Below the pieces are notes generated by a model, which was given only the letters and a program-made list of their open reading frames with translations, did not search any database and was not told the DNA's origin. This document shows positions 8,413 through 15,986 of a stretch of DNA of 36,820 nucleotides, piece by piece. The first letter of the stretch is position 1, and every line of letters starts with the position of its first letter. A program made the position numbers and the translations under genes. Source of the DNA: Deinococcales bacterium (GTDB lineage Bacteria > Deinococcota > Deinococci > Deinococcales > JAAFIG01); assembly GCA_025352125.1 (NCBI GenBank), contig JANXTZ010000056.1, positions 1 through 36,820 on the forward strand. Reading direction: 5' to 3'.

Positions 8413-8475
8413 ACCTGGGCTGCTGAACTTTTGTTATTTTGCGCCCCAGGTTGAACGCCTGGGGCGTTTTGTTTT
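8403..8475 (+). terminator. trp attenuator with alternative hairpins
   Basis: Three mutually exclusive pairings can be drawn. Region 1:2 is GTTCAG (8403-8408) with CTGAAC (8423-8428), partly inside the leader peptide. Antiterminator 2:3 is AACCTGGG (8412-8419) with CCCAGGTT (8445-8452), 8 bp perfect. Terminator 3:4 is CGCCCCAGG (8442-8450) with CCTGGGGCG (8458-8466), 9 bp, followed by TTTTGTTTT. A ribosome stalled at the Trp codons covers region 1, freeing region 2 to block the terminator. This is the textbook attenuation geometry. Confidence 0.88.
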
Positions 8476-8533
8476 GATTTTTGCGTTTTGAAAAACACAG
8501 ATTGGAAATCTCGAGAAGTTACCCAAATGCCGT

Positions 8534-8558
8534 GGGTGATGACAAGCATCACCCCTAC
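8534..8558 (-). repeat. REP-like hairpin with GTAG foot, between attenuator and trpE
   Basis: On the minus strand GTAGGGG (8558-8552) leads into a stem ATCACCC/GGGTGAT on the plus strand (8548-8554 with 8534-8540, 7 bp, 7-nt loop). It has the same head, loop (GCTTGTC-like) and length as the hairpin at 10327-10351, with compensating changes in the stem. GTAG at the hairpin foot is the mark recognised by REP-associated transposases. Confidence 0.6.
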
Positions 8559-8575
8559 AAAAAACAGGAGAATTC

Positions 8576-10030
8576 ATGAACATCACCGCCGAACAATTCG
8601 CCCAACTGAACCCAGAAACTCGAGTTCCCATCTACCGTGAGGTTCTGGCAGACCTCGAGACGCCCGTCAGCGCGTACCTGAAGGTCACGCAGGGCAGCCC
8701 CATGAACTTTTTGCTCGAGAGTGTTGAGGGCGGCGAACGCTGGGCGCGGTACTCGTTTATAGGCGTTGGTGCGAAGGGCAGCATCACGGCGTTTGGACAT
8801 CAGGTCACACTGACGGGTTCGTTTGGCAACGAAGAGTTTCACTCGAGCGATCCGTTAAAAGTTTTGTATGAAAAAATTGTGACCCGAGTCGAACCCGACC
8901 CAATCTTGCCCGCGTTGTTTGGTGGCGCAATCGGTTACTCGAGTTACGACCTGGTGCGCTGTTTTGAAAACCTGCCTGTTAAAAATCCAGACGAACTGGG
9001 GATTCCAGACCTCAAATTTATTGAACCCGAAGGCATGGTGATCTTTGACCACCTGAAGCACCGATTGTTTATTGTCGCCACCGCCGAAACGGGCATGATC
9101 TCGAGTTATCACAGCGCCAAAGCTGTGGTTGAAAAACTGCACTCGAGGTTGAGAGGCGCACTGCCAGGTGTGCCAGGAGATCGCCCGAGTCGCAAGGCAG
9201 AGTTTGTCAGCAACGTGACCCAAGCCGAATTTGAAGCGAGTGTCACCAAAGCCGTCGAATACATTCGAGCGGGCGATATTTTTCAAGTTGTCCCAAGCCA
9301 GCGCTTTTCCGCACAACTTCACGCCCACCCGTTCGCCGTCTACCGCGCCCTGCGCAACGTCAACCCAAGCCCCTACATGGGATTCCTCGAGCTTGGCGAC
9401 TGCACGCTGGTTGCTGCCAGCCCCGAAAGTTTGTGTCGCAGCGACGGGATCAGGGCAATCACCCGACCCATTGCAGGCACACGAAAACGTGGATTGAGTG
9501 AAAACGAAGACCTATTGCTCGAGCAAGAATTGCTAGCCGACGAGAAAGAATGTAGTGAACACATCATGCTCGTGGATTTGGGACGCAACGACCTCGGGCG
9601 CGTCAGCAAATACGGCAGCGTGCGCGTGGACGAACTGATGATCGTCGAACGCTACAGCCACGTCATGCACATCGTCAGCACGGTATCGGGCGAACTCGAG
9701 ACAGGCAAGACGCCACTCGATGCGCTCGCCGCGACCCTGCCGATGGGAACGGTTTCGGGCGCACCCAAAATACGCGCCATGGAAATCATTGAAGAACTCG
9801 AGAACACCCGCCGTGGCTGGTACGGCGGCGCGTTTGGTTACATCGCCCACGACGGCAGCATGGACATGGCACTGACCCTGCGCACCGCGCTGGTGAAAGA
9901 CGGAATGATTCACATTCAAGCTGGCGGTGGCGTGGTCGCCGATTCCGACCCGACGCTCGAGTTTGAAGAGAGTGTGAACAAAGCCAAAGCGCTGCGGCGT
10001 GCGGTGGAATTGGCAGAAGCGGGCTTGTAA
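8576..10030 (+). CDS. trpE: Anthranilate synthase component I
   Basis: The 484-residue chorismate-using subunit makes anthranilate, the first committed step of tryptophan synthesis, with TrpG supplying ammonia. The N-terminal LLES motif (46-49) belongs to the tryptophan feedback site. Catalytic-domain signatures are all present: RPIAGTRKRG, VDLGRNDLGRV, LPMGTVSGAPKIRAMEI and QAGGGVVADSDPTLEFEES. AGGAG lies 5 nt before the ATG. It is transcribed from the attenuated trp leader. All seven Leu-Glu pairs in the protein are encoded CTCGAG, which shows how strongly the hexamer shapes codon choice. Confidence 0.97.
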   Translation: MNITAEQFAQLNPETRVPIYREVLADLETPVSAYLKVTQGSPMNFLLESVEGGERWARYSFIGVGAKGSITAFGHQVTLTGSFGNEEFHSSDPLKVLYEKIVTRVEPDPILPALFGGAIGYSSYDLVRCFENLPVKNPDELGIPDLKFIEPEGMVIFDHLKHRLFIVATAETGMISSYHSAKAVVEKLHSRLRGALPGVPGDRPSRKAEFVSNVTQAEFEASVTKAVEYIRAGDIFQVVPSQRFSAQLHAHPFAVYRALRNVNPSPYMGFLELGDCTLVAASPESLCRSDGIRAITRPIAGTRKRGLSENEDLLLEQELLADEKECSEHIMLVDLGRNDLGRVSKYGSVRVDELMIVERYSHVMHIVSTVSGELETGKTPLDALAATLPMGTVSGAPKIRAMEIIEELENTRRGWYGGAFGYIAHDGSMDMALTLRTALVKDGMIHIQAGGGVVADSDPTLEFEESVNKAKALRRAVELAEAGL

Positions 10031-10054
10031 ACCTCGAGAAATGAAAGGATTGAA

Positions 10055-10669
10055 ATGAATGATCGGTCATTCAAAACCCAACGACGCAGAATCCGACTCA
10101 AAGATTTTGATTACTCGAGTCCAGGAGCGTATTTTGTCACGATTTGTACCAATATCCGAAATCAAAATACATTTGGTGAAATTACAACTCGAGGCATGGA
10201 ATGCAATGCGGCGGGAATGATGGTTTCTAAGGTTTGGGATTCTCTGATGGAACGATTTCCAATTGTTTTGGATGAATTTATTGTTATGCCCGATCATGTT
10301 CACGGCATCATTATTTGCAGAATACCGTAGGGGTGGGGCTTGTCCCCACCCTTGGGAGGGATGAAATACCCAATCAAAAAATGCAGATTTTGGGCGTGCA
10401 TCAGGAAAATGACCATAACGTGCAAAGGGCGACCACAAGGGTCTACGAAAAATCCTATTTTGGGCGATGTTGTTGGGGCTTTTAAATCCATAACGACAAA
10501 TCAATACATCAAAGGCGTGCGTGAACTTGGTTGGCAACCATTCGAGAAACGTTTTTGGGAACGTGATTACCATGAGCGCATCATCCGTAACGACACCGAA
10601 CTCGAGCTAAAACGAAATTACATTCTCGAGAATCCCGTGCGTTCTCAAGTGAAAGCAGGGCTGGTATGA
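10055..10669 (+). pseudogene. REP-associated tyrosine transposase (RAYT, Y1_Tnp) with in-frame stop
   Basis: The family start RRRIRLKDFDYSSPGAYFVT and the HUH motif in MPDHVHGII (H81, H83) are followed by a TAG stop at 10328-10330. The same frame then stays open from 10331 to 10669, with the family C-terminal half: GRPQGS, LGDVVGAFKSITTNQYI (candidate catalytic Tyr), FWERDYHERIIR and a final ILENPVRS. Removing the stop gives one normal-length protein of about 204 residues. The stop is the GTAG foot of a REP-like hairpin (10327-10351). AAAGGA precedes the ATG. The 3' end overlaps the trpS start by 4 nt (ATGA). It is either a disrupted gene or one that uses read-through or a restart at ATG 10361. 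Confidence 0.82.
10327..10351 (+). repeat. REP-like hairpin with GTAG foot inside the RAYT gene
   Basis: GTAG (10327-10330) is followed by GGGTGGGG (10331-10338), a 5-nt loop and CCCCACCC (10344-10351), an 8-bp perfect stem. It is the same design as 8534-8558 with stem bases exchanged in pairs. The TAG of its foot is in frame with the RAYT gene and ends translation. Confidence 0.75.
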
Positions 10670-11658
10670 AACGCATTTTGACGGGCATTCGACCCACGGG
10701 CAAACTTCATATCGGGCATTACTTGGGGATGCTCGAGCAGACAGTTTCTCTGCAAAACGAGTTTGATACATTTGTGATGATTGCCGATGTTCAAGCCTTA
10801 ACCGACAATTTCGAACGACCAAAATCCGTGCGTGAGAACGTGCTCGAGGTGGCTCTTGATGCCATCTCGAGCGGGATTAATCCGTATAAAAGCACGTTGT
10901 TTATTCAGTCTTTAATTCCTGAAATTGCGGAATTAACCGTGTATTACAGCAATCTTGTAACCATCTCGAGGCTCCAACAAAACCCTACGGTCAAAACCGA
11001 AATTGCGCAAAAACGCGAGTTGTTCAAGCATTCGGTAACATACGGTTTTTTGGGCTATCCAATTTCGCAAGCTGCCGACATCACTGCGTTTCAAGCCAGT
11101 GTTGTGCCAGTCGGTGAGGATCAAATTCCGCAACTCGAGCAAACCCGTGAAATCGTGCGCAAGTTCAACAGCATTTACGGTGAAGCGTTGGTGTTGCCTG
11201 AAGCTCGAGTCATTCCAAATACGCGGGTGAAGGGTTTGGACGGTGATGCGAAAATGGGTAAGAGTTTGGGGAACGCGATTTTCTTGTCTGATACGGCGGA
11301 AAATGTCTCTGGTAAAGTCTCGAGCGCCATCACCGACCCTGCGAAAATCAGGTTGCGCGATGTTGGAAATCCTGATGTTTGCACGGTGTTTGAATACCAC
11401 AAACTGTTCTCGGAAAACCTCGAGACAATTGCCGACGAATGTCGTGCGGGTGATCGAGGTTGCGTGATGTGCAAACGCGATCTTGCCCAGAAAGTGAATG
11501 CAAAACTCGAACCAATTCGTGAAAAACGCGCCACACTCGAACCAAGCGAAATTTTCGAAATTCTGTTTGAAGGCACGAACAAAGCCAGAACGGTCGCCCG
11601 AGAAACTTTAGACGTGGTGAAACAACACATGCACCTCGATTATTTTAAGGCGGCATGA
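10666..11658 (+). CDS. trpS: Tryptophanyl-tRNA synthetase
   Basis: The 330-residue class I synthetase charges tRNA-Trp. It has the HIGH signature (15-18), the KMSKS-type loop as KMGKS (196-200) and PVGEDQIPQLEQTREI. A cysteine trio, C259, C266 and C269, lies in the C-terminal domain and is usual in this subgroup. The stretch ALTDNFERP and ELTVYYSNLVTISRLQQNPTVK recalls the auxiliary TrpRS II type known from Deinococcus (resemblance from memory). Its place between trpE and trpG puts charging of tRNA-Trp under the same attenuator that senses it. It starts inside the RAYT stop codon and ends 1 nt before the next gene. Confidence 0.93.
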   Translation: MKRILTGIRPTGKLHIGHYLGMLEQTVSLQNEFDTFVMIADVQALTDNFERPKSVRENVLEVALDAISSGINPYKSTLFIQSLIPEIAELTVYYSNLVTISRLQQNPTVKTEIAQKRELFKHSVTYGFLGYPISQAADITAFQASVVPVGEDQIPQLEQTREIVRKFNSIYGEALVLPEARVIPNTRVKGLDGDAKMGKSLGNAIFLSDTAENVSGKVSSAITDPAKIRLRDVGNPDVCTVFEYHKLFSENLETIADECRAGDRGCVMCKRDLAQKVNAKLEPIREKRATLEPSEIFEILFEGTNKARTVARETLDVVKQHMHLDYFKAA

Positions 11659-11659
11659 C

Positions 11660-12043
11660 ATGGCTCAAGTCAAAATCTACGCCTTGCGTCAAACCCTCGA
11701 GCCTCGAGAAGAAATCTCAAATGCGATTCATGCCAGCGTCATGACCGCGCTCGAGTACCCAGCCGACAAAAAATTTCACAGGTTTTTCCCGCTCGAGCCT
11801 GAAGATTTTGTGTTCTCAAATGACCGATCAGACAAATACACGATCCTCGAGATTTCAATGTTTGAAGGCCGCAGCGTTGCAGCCAAAAAGAAACTGATTG
11901 CATTGCTGTACCAGAATTTTGCAGCGCTTGGCATTTCGAGCAACGACCTTGAAATCACGATTTTTGAAACCCCAAAACACAACTGGGGTATTCGTGGTGT
12001 GCCAGCAGACGAACTCGAGTTATCGTATCGGGTCGAGGTTTGA
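11660..12043 (+). CDS. Tautomerase-family protein
   Basis: This 127-residue protein opens MAQVKIYALRQ and contains FHRFFPLEPEDF, ILEISMFEGRS and ETPKHNWGIRG, which I recognise as a tautomerase-superfamily group (4-oxalocrotonate tautomerase/MSAD-like fold). The catalytic N-terminal proline of classic tautomerases is not at position 2 (Ala), so activity is uncertain; this may be normal for the group. It follows trpS after 1 nt and precedes trpG by 13 nt, so it is part of the trp transcript. No link to tryptophan metabolism is known to me. Confidence 0.7.
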   Translation: MAQVKIYALRQTLEPREEISNAIHASVMTALEYPADKKFHRFFPLEPEDFVFSNDRSDKYTILEISMFEGRSVAAKKKLIALLYQNFAALGISSNDLEITIFETPKHNWGIRGVPADELELSYRVEV

Positions 12044-12056
12044 ATTCGGAGGCATT

Positions 12057-12632
12057 ATGAAAATTTTGGTGGTTGACAATTACGATTCGTTCACGTACAA
12101 CCTCGTGCAGTATTTGGGCGAGTTGGGGGCTGACCCCGTGGTGTGGCGCAACGATCAATTCAAACTCGAGGACATTGCGGGTTTAAAACCTGCTGGAATT
12201 GTGGTTTCGCCTGGTCCTTGCACGCCGCTCGAGGCGGGTTTGTCGGTGGCGGTGATTGAAGAATTCGGGGAGCACATTCCGTTGTTGGGCGTGTGCTTGG
12301 GACATCAGAGCATCGGGCAGGCGTTTGGGGCTAAAGTCGTTCGGGCGAAGCATTTGATGCACGGGAAAGTCTCGAGCATCGCGCATGATGGAACGGGCGT
12401 TTTTGCGGGGTTGCCGAACGATTTCACAGCAACACGCTATCACAGCCTTGTGATCGAGGATTTGCCCTCGAGTTTGCGCGTGAATGCCTGGGTCGATGAG
12501 GCGCATGGGCGTACCATCATGGGTGTGCAGCACGAAACCTTCCCGATTCACGGGGTGCAGTTTCATCCCGAGAGCGCCTTGACCGATCATGGGCATAAAA
12601 TGCTCGAGAATTTCTTGAAGGTCTGTGCGTAA
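12057..12632 (+). CDS. trpG: Anthranilate synthase component II (glutamine amidotransferase)
   Basis: The 191-residue class I glutamine amidotransferase releases ammonia from glutamine for TrpE. It shows DNYDSFTYNLVQYL at the start, SPGPCTP, the nucleophile elbow GVCLGHQ (Cys near 84), HGK, RYHSL and the catalytic GVQFHPES. The ATG at 12057 has GGAGG 5 nt upstream. PabA for folate synthesis has the same signatures, and one protein can serve both pathways; its location with trpE and trpS favours TrpG. It is separated from trpE by three genes, including the RAYT. Confidence 0.93.
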   Translation: MKILVVDNYDSFTYNLVQYLGELGADPVVWRNDQFKLEDIAGLKPAGIVVSPGPCTPLEAGLSVAVIEEFGEHIPLLGVCLGHQSIGQAFGAKVVRAKHLMHGKVSSIAHDGTGVFAGLPNDFTATRYHSLVIEDLPSSLRVNAWVDEAHGRTIMGVQHETFPIHGVQFHPESALTDHGHKMLENFLKVCA

Positions 12633-12640
12633 TTTTCCCC

Positions 12641-12660
12641 GTAGCGCATTGCCATGCGCC
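12641..12660 (+). repeat. REP-like hairpin with GTAG foot after trpG
   Basis: GTAG (12641-12644) is followed by GCGCAT (12644-12649), a 4-nt loop and ATGCGC (12654-12659). It resembles the other GTAG-footed hairpins but lacks part of the G run. Confidence 0.5.
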
Positions 12661-12697
12661 CACAGGATCAACTTATTTCGTAAGAGCAAGGAGTTTT

Positions 12698-13081
12698 ATG
12701 AAACGTGAAATTTTTTCCAGCGGCGGCAAATGGGAACCCATCATCGGTTACTCGAGAACGGTGAAGGTCGGGAATTTGGTGTTTGTCTCGGGTTGCACGG
12801 CGGCGGACGCGAGCGGGCAGGTTTCAGGTGATGCGTATGCACAGACCGTGAAAACCCTGGCGAATGTCCATCGGGCGCTCGAGCTTGCGGGTGCGAAACC
12901 TGAGCATGTTGTGAGATCAACGATTTTCTTGCAGAACATCGACGATTGGGAGGCGGTTGGACGGGCGCACGGTGAGGTGTTTGGCGAGATTCGTCCCGCC
13001 GCGACCATGATTGAAGTCTCGAGGTTTATTGCGCCTGAAATGCTGATCGAGATTCAGGTGGATGCCGTGATTTCTGATTAA
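12698..13081 (+). CDS. ridA: RidA/YjgF-family enamine deaminase
   Basis: This 127-residue RidA-type trimeric protein hydrolyses reactive enamines/imines such as 2-aminoacrylate released by PLP enzymes. Family marks are GGKWEPIIGYSRTVKVGNLVFVSGCTA-like N-terminus (residues about 7-32), VVRSTIFLQNIDDW, GEIRPAATMIEVSRF with the substrate-binding Arg, and E near the C-terminus (IEIQVDAV). AAGGAG precedes the ATG. It is 65 bp downstream of trpG with a REP hairpin between. Several subfamilies differ in activity, so the exact substrate is open. Confidence 0.87.
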   Translation: MKREIFSSGGKWEPIIGYSRTVKVGNLVFVSGCTAADASGQVSGDAYAQTVKTLANVHRALELAGAKPEHVVRSTIFLQNIDDWEAVGRAHGEVFGEIRPAATMIEVSRFIAPEMLIEIQVDAVISD

Positions 13082-13091
13082 GGCTCGAGGG

Positions 13092-13103
13092 TAAGATGAG
13101 CGC
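13092..13103 (+). promoter_or_regulatory. Leaderless-type -10 box for the gene at 13104
   Basis: TAAGAT (13092-13097) is followed by 6 nt and the ATG at 13104. There is no Shine-Dalgarno; the -35 region is poor. Confidence 0.4.
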
Positions 13104-13604
13104 ATGAAATTTTTTCTTGGATCGCTGTTATTGGTCGGTGTGGTGCAAGCGCAAACCATCACGGTCAGCAATTGGCGCAGTGATCCAAGGATTCTCGAGG
13201 TTCGAGCGGTTTACGCGACTGTGAACACACTGATTGCCAGGAAGCGCTTGAAGCTCGAGCGTCAACGTTTTGGCTATTGTCCGTCTTGGGATTTGGAACG
13301 CTCCAAGTTTTCAGATGCGAGCGGTGTGGTTCGGCGTTACATCAAAGCGGGTGGCAGCGAGGACAGCGCGGTGACGTTCGAGCACACGTATGATGCTCAG
13401 AGTCGGTTGCGTTTTGTGCTGGTCAAGGCTGGCGCGGTCAATGACACGCATCTCGAGTTACGGTTTTACTTTGATGCGGCTGGCAAGCGCGTCTGGTTGG
13501 ATCGGCGTCAGACCGGACCTGGTTACACTTTTGCCGATGCCGATTTTGTGCGCGAGATGGTTTGGAATCCGAAGAAGGCATTCGTTGCTGCCCCACCGTG
13601 CTAG
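13104..13604 (+). CDS. Small secreted protein of unknown function
   Basis: I do not recognise this 166-residue protein. It begins with a clear signal peptide (MKFFLGSLLLVGVVQAQT; cleavage after VQA). The mature part is basic and aromatic, with one Cys in FGYCPSWDL and one as the final residue, which could pair. Alternating β-type stretches such as LRFVLVKAG and LELRFYFDAAGKRVW suggest a small β-rich exported domain. It has its own leaderless-type -10, so it need not be co-transcribed with ridA. It is followed by a pair of REP-like hairpins. Confidence 0.6.
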   Translation: MKFFLGSLLLVGVVQAQTITVSNWRSDPRILEVRAVYATVNTLIARKRLKLERQRFGYCPSWDLERSKFSDASGVVRRYIKAGGSEDSAVTFEHTYDAQSRLRFVLVKAGAVNDTHLELRFYFDAAGKRVWLDRRQTGPGYTFADADFVREMVWNPKKAFVAAPPC

Positions 13605-13670
13605 TCAAAACTTGAGGCTTATAGAACCCATTTGACATCTTTGGATTTTTAGAAATACGAACTCGAATCT

Positions 13671-13793
13671 ACCCTCACCCCCTCTCCCGATGTTGGGAGA
13701 GGGAAGAAAATCGTGACTGCAATAAGGTTTTAACCCTCTCCTGCACGCGGGAGAGGGTGACGAGCCTAAGCGAGTCGGGTGAGGGTGGCGCTC
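13671..13793. repeat. Pair of inverted REP-like hairpins (GAGAGGG family)
   Basis: CCCTCTCCC (13680-13688) pairs with GGGAGAGGG (13695-13703), a 9-bp stem. A second stem is CCCTCTCC (13734-13741) with GGAGAGGG (13750-13757). The outer ends, ACCCTCACCC on the left and GGGTGAGGGT on the right, are also complementary, so the whole 120 bp can fold as one large imperfect palindrome. This resembles a REPIN-like doublet. It lies between two stops (13604 and 13862) and may also serve as a bidirectional terminator. Confidence 0.7.
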
Positions 13794-13861
13794 GAGTCAG
13801 CCTCAACAAAATCGGAAATTCGCTTGTTTTTACAGTTCAGTTGCTAGATACCAAATGGTTT

Positions 13862-14746
13862 CTATAAAATCTTTTTGCCGAGCAAACTGGCTGCCATTTC
13901 GACCATGATTTTGGCGGTGGTGTTCTGCGAATCGAGCACGGGATTGACTTCAACCAAGTCGAGGCTCGAGATGATGCCCGAATCGGACAAGAGTTCCATC
14001 AGCAAATGCCCTTCACGGTACGTCAGACCGCCAGGAACGGGTGTGCCGACGCCTGGGCAGACTGATGGGTCAAAAGCGTCGGCGTCAAAGCTCACATGCA
14101 CCTTGGAGAGCGATCCCAGTTTCTCGAGCGTCTCGGCGGCAATCCGTGCCATTCCCAGGGTGTCCACTTCCTTCATGGTGTAAATCGTTGCACCCCTGGC
14201 GCGAAGCAATTCGCGTTCCTCGAGGTCAACGCTGCGAATGCCGATCATCACGATGTCTTCGGCTTTTATTTTTGCGCCGATTCCACCAATGTTAATCAGT
14301 CTCTCGTCACCCAAACCCACCAAGTGCGCGACGGGCATTCCGTGGATGTTGCCGCTCGGACTGCTTTTGGGAACGTTAAAATCGGTGTGTGCATCGACCC
14401 AGATCAAACCCGTGCGCAAGCCTCGAGCTACCCCAGCCACCGTTCCCATCGCCATTGAGTGATCGCCACCAAGACAAATCGGAAACGTTTCGGCTGGCAA
14501 GGCTTGCAGGCGCTCAAAAGCTTCCTGACAGGCATTTCGGATTTGCTCGAGGTAATGTGGTTCGTTCCTCGAGCGGTCTATGGTTTCGACGATTGGCACA
14601 GCCACGTTGCCGTGGTCTTTGACTTCATGCCCGAGTGCCCCCAGGGTTTCGGCAATCTGGGCGTACCGCAGGGCGCTGGGTCCCATGTCCACACCGCGAC
14701 GACCTGCGCCCAAATCCATTGGAATTCCGAGAAGGCTGACGTTCAT
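13862..14746 (-). CDS. rocF: Arginase
   Basis: The 294-residue enzyme hydrolyses arginine to ornithine and urea at a two-manganese centre. All metal ligands are visible: H96 in GGDHS, D118/H120/D122 in VDAHTDFN, and D221/D223 in SFDADAFDP. The substrate loop SGNIHGMP (131-138) and PGVGTPVPGG (231-240) match arginase rather than agmatinase. The ATG at 14746 has no Shine-Dalgarno but has TAGGCT ending 6 nt upstream. It stands alone, divergent from the aldolase gene, with no other arginine genes nearby. Confidence 0.93.
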   Translation of the reverse strand: MNVSLLGIPMDLGAGRRGVDMGPSALRYAQIAETLGALGHEVKDHGNVAVPIVETIDRSRNEPHYLEQIRNACQEAFERLQALPAETFPICLGGDHSMAMGTVAGVARGLRTGLIWVDAHTDFNVPKSSPSGNIHGMPVAHLVGLGDERLINIGGIGAKIKAEDIVMIGIRSVDLEERELLRARGATIYTMKEVDTLGMARIAAETLEKLGSLSKVHVSFDADAFDPSVCPGVGTPVPGGLTYREGHLLMELLSDSGIISSLDLVEVNPVLDSQNTTAKIMVEMAASLLGKKIL

Positions 14747-14758
14747 ATCTCGAGCCTA
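14747..14758 (-). promoter_or_regulatory. Leaderless-type -10 box for arginase, fused to CTCGAG
   Basis: On the minus strand TAGGCT (14758-14753) overlaps a CTCGAG (14754-14749), followed by AT and the ATG at 14746. The same register, TANN+CTCGAG+2 nt+ATG, occurs at 26051 and 29174. Confidence 0.45.
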
Positions 14759-14850
14759 GCATGTGAAATTCTGGTATTCGTGGTCTTGAATTTTTATGCA
14801 CCATGTTGCGTTAAAGTACGTTCAAGCTCGAGTTCAAACAGGAGATGACC

Positions 14851-15870
14851 ATGTTGCTCAATCCGCTTCAAGCCCGTACCGTGCTTCAACACGCCAAAAC
14901 GAACCGATACGCGATTCTTGCCGTCAACGCCGACAGTCCCGCCGCAATCAACGATTGTCTCGAGGCGGCAAGGAGCGTCAACGCGCCGATCATGATCGAA
15001 ACCAGCTTGTGGCAGTTGACCAGCCACAGTTTTGGGATGGGCGACCCGTGGTTGGGCATGAAACGCTTTATGACGCAGCTCGAGTTGCTGGCAAACGATA
15101 CATGTTACGCGGATATTCCCGTTTTTTACCACACCGATCACATCAAGGGCGATCAGGCGTTGCCGCTCTTAAACGATGCCGTGCGGGGTTTGGACGTTCA
15201 AATGGGTGGCTCGAGTTTCAGACTTTCACCAAGCAGCATTTCGCTCGATTCCAGCGAACTTTCAGAATCCGAAAATGTTAATGCAATCCTCGAGTTGTGC
15301 CGTACCGCCCAAGCCAGCAATCGCCCCATCACCCTCGAGATGGAGGCGGGTGTCGATGATGGCGTGACCCCGCTCGAGGTGGCACAGCACTTGATTGCTC
15401 CTGTCGAACGCGAGTTCCCGGGCGCAATTCAACTTTGGGCACCAGGGGTCGGCACGATTCACGGTTTTAGCGAAACTGGTTTTCCAGCCTTCTCGAGCGA
15501 CGCGATTCGAGCGCACTGTGATTTCGTGAAAAACCTGACCGGACGCGAGATCGGACTGGCATTGCACGGCTCGAGTGGTCTACCCGACGCCGACCTCGAG
15601 CGTGCCGTGCAAGCTGGCGTGGTCAAAGTCAACTGGTCGAGCGATTCATTGTTGCTGCGTTCACAATTGGCTCGAGGGTATTACAGCCAATTCGGGGCAC
15701 AACTCGAGCGAACCCATCCAAAATTCAAAAACACAGCCATGGACAACGGTTTGCAGCAGTTCATCTCGAGCAGCTACGTGCCGAAAGTCGCCGCACGAAT
15801 CAGCTTGCTTGGCGGCGCGAACCGTGTGGCTGAACTGATGAATCATTTGAACAATCACCCGCTGGCGTAA
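14851..15870 (+). CDS. Class II fructose-bisphosphate aldolase family protein (divergent)
   Basis: The 339-residue TIM-barrel protein has class II aldolase landmarks: zinc-binding H94-x-D96-H97 in FYHTDHIKG, SLDSSELSESENV, EMEAGVDDG, and LHGSSGLPDADLERAVQAGVVKVN, matching the usual LHGGSG and KINxxTD region. The sequence departs from standard FbaA (TSLWQLTSHSFG; KVNWSSD), so it may act on another ketose bisphosphate such as a tagatose derivative. GGAG at 14841-14844 suits the second ATG (14851) rather than the first (14845). It lies next to pyk and eno, which favours a role in glycolysis. Confidence 0.78.
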   Translation: MLLNPLQARTVLQHAKTNRYAILAVNADSPAAINDCLEAARSVNAPIMIETSLWQLTSHSFGMGDPWLGMKRFMTQLELLANDTCYADIPVFYHTDHIKGDQALPLLNDAVRGLDVQMGGSSFRLSPSSISLDSSELSESENVNAILELCRTAQASNRPITLEMEAGVDDGVTPLEVAQHLIAPVEREFPGAIQLWAPGVGTIHGFSETGFPAFSSDAIRAHCDFVKNLTGREIGLALHGSSGLPDADLERAVQAGVVKVNWSSDSLLLRSQLARGYYSQFGAQLERTHPKFKNTAMDNGLQQFISSSYVPKVAARISLLGGANRVAELMNHLNNHPLA

Positions 15871-15899
15871 GTTTGATTTCTCGAGAAACAAATAAAACT

Positions 15900-15945
15900 C
15901 CCTTCTCCCGCTTGCGGGAGAAGGGTCGGGGATGAGGGTGGCAAG
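15900..15945. repeat. REP-like hairpin, probable pyk terminator
   Basis: CCCTTCTCCCGC (15900-15911) and GCGGGAGAAGGG (15914-15925) form a 12-bp perfect palindromic arm pair, followed by TCGGGGATGAGGGTGG, like the tail of the 13671-13793 elements. On the minus strand it is followed by AGTTTTATTTG, so it could end pyk transcription. Confidence 0.7.
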
Positions 15946-15986
15946 AGCAATTACTTTTTGTGTTTGACACCCAAATTTCTCGAGTC

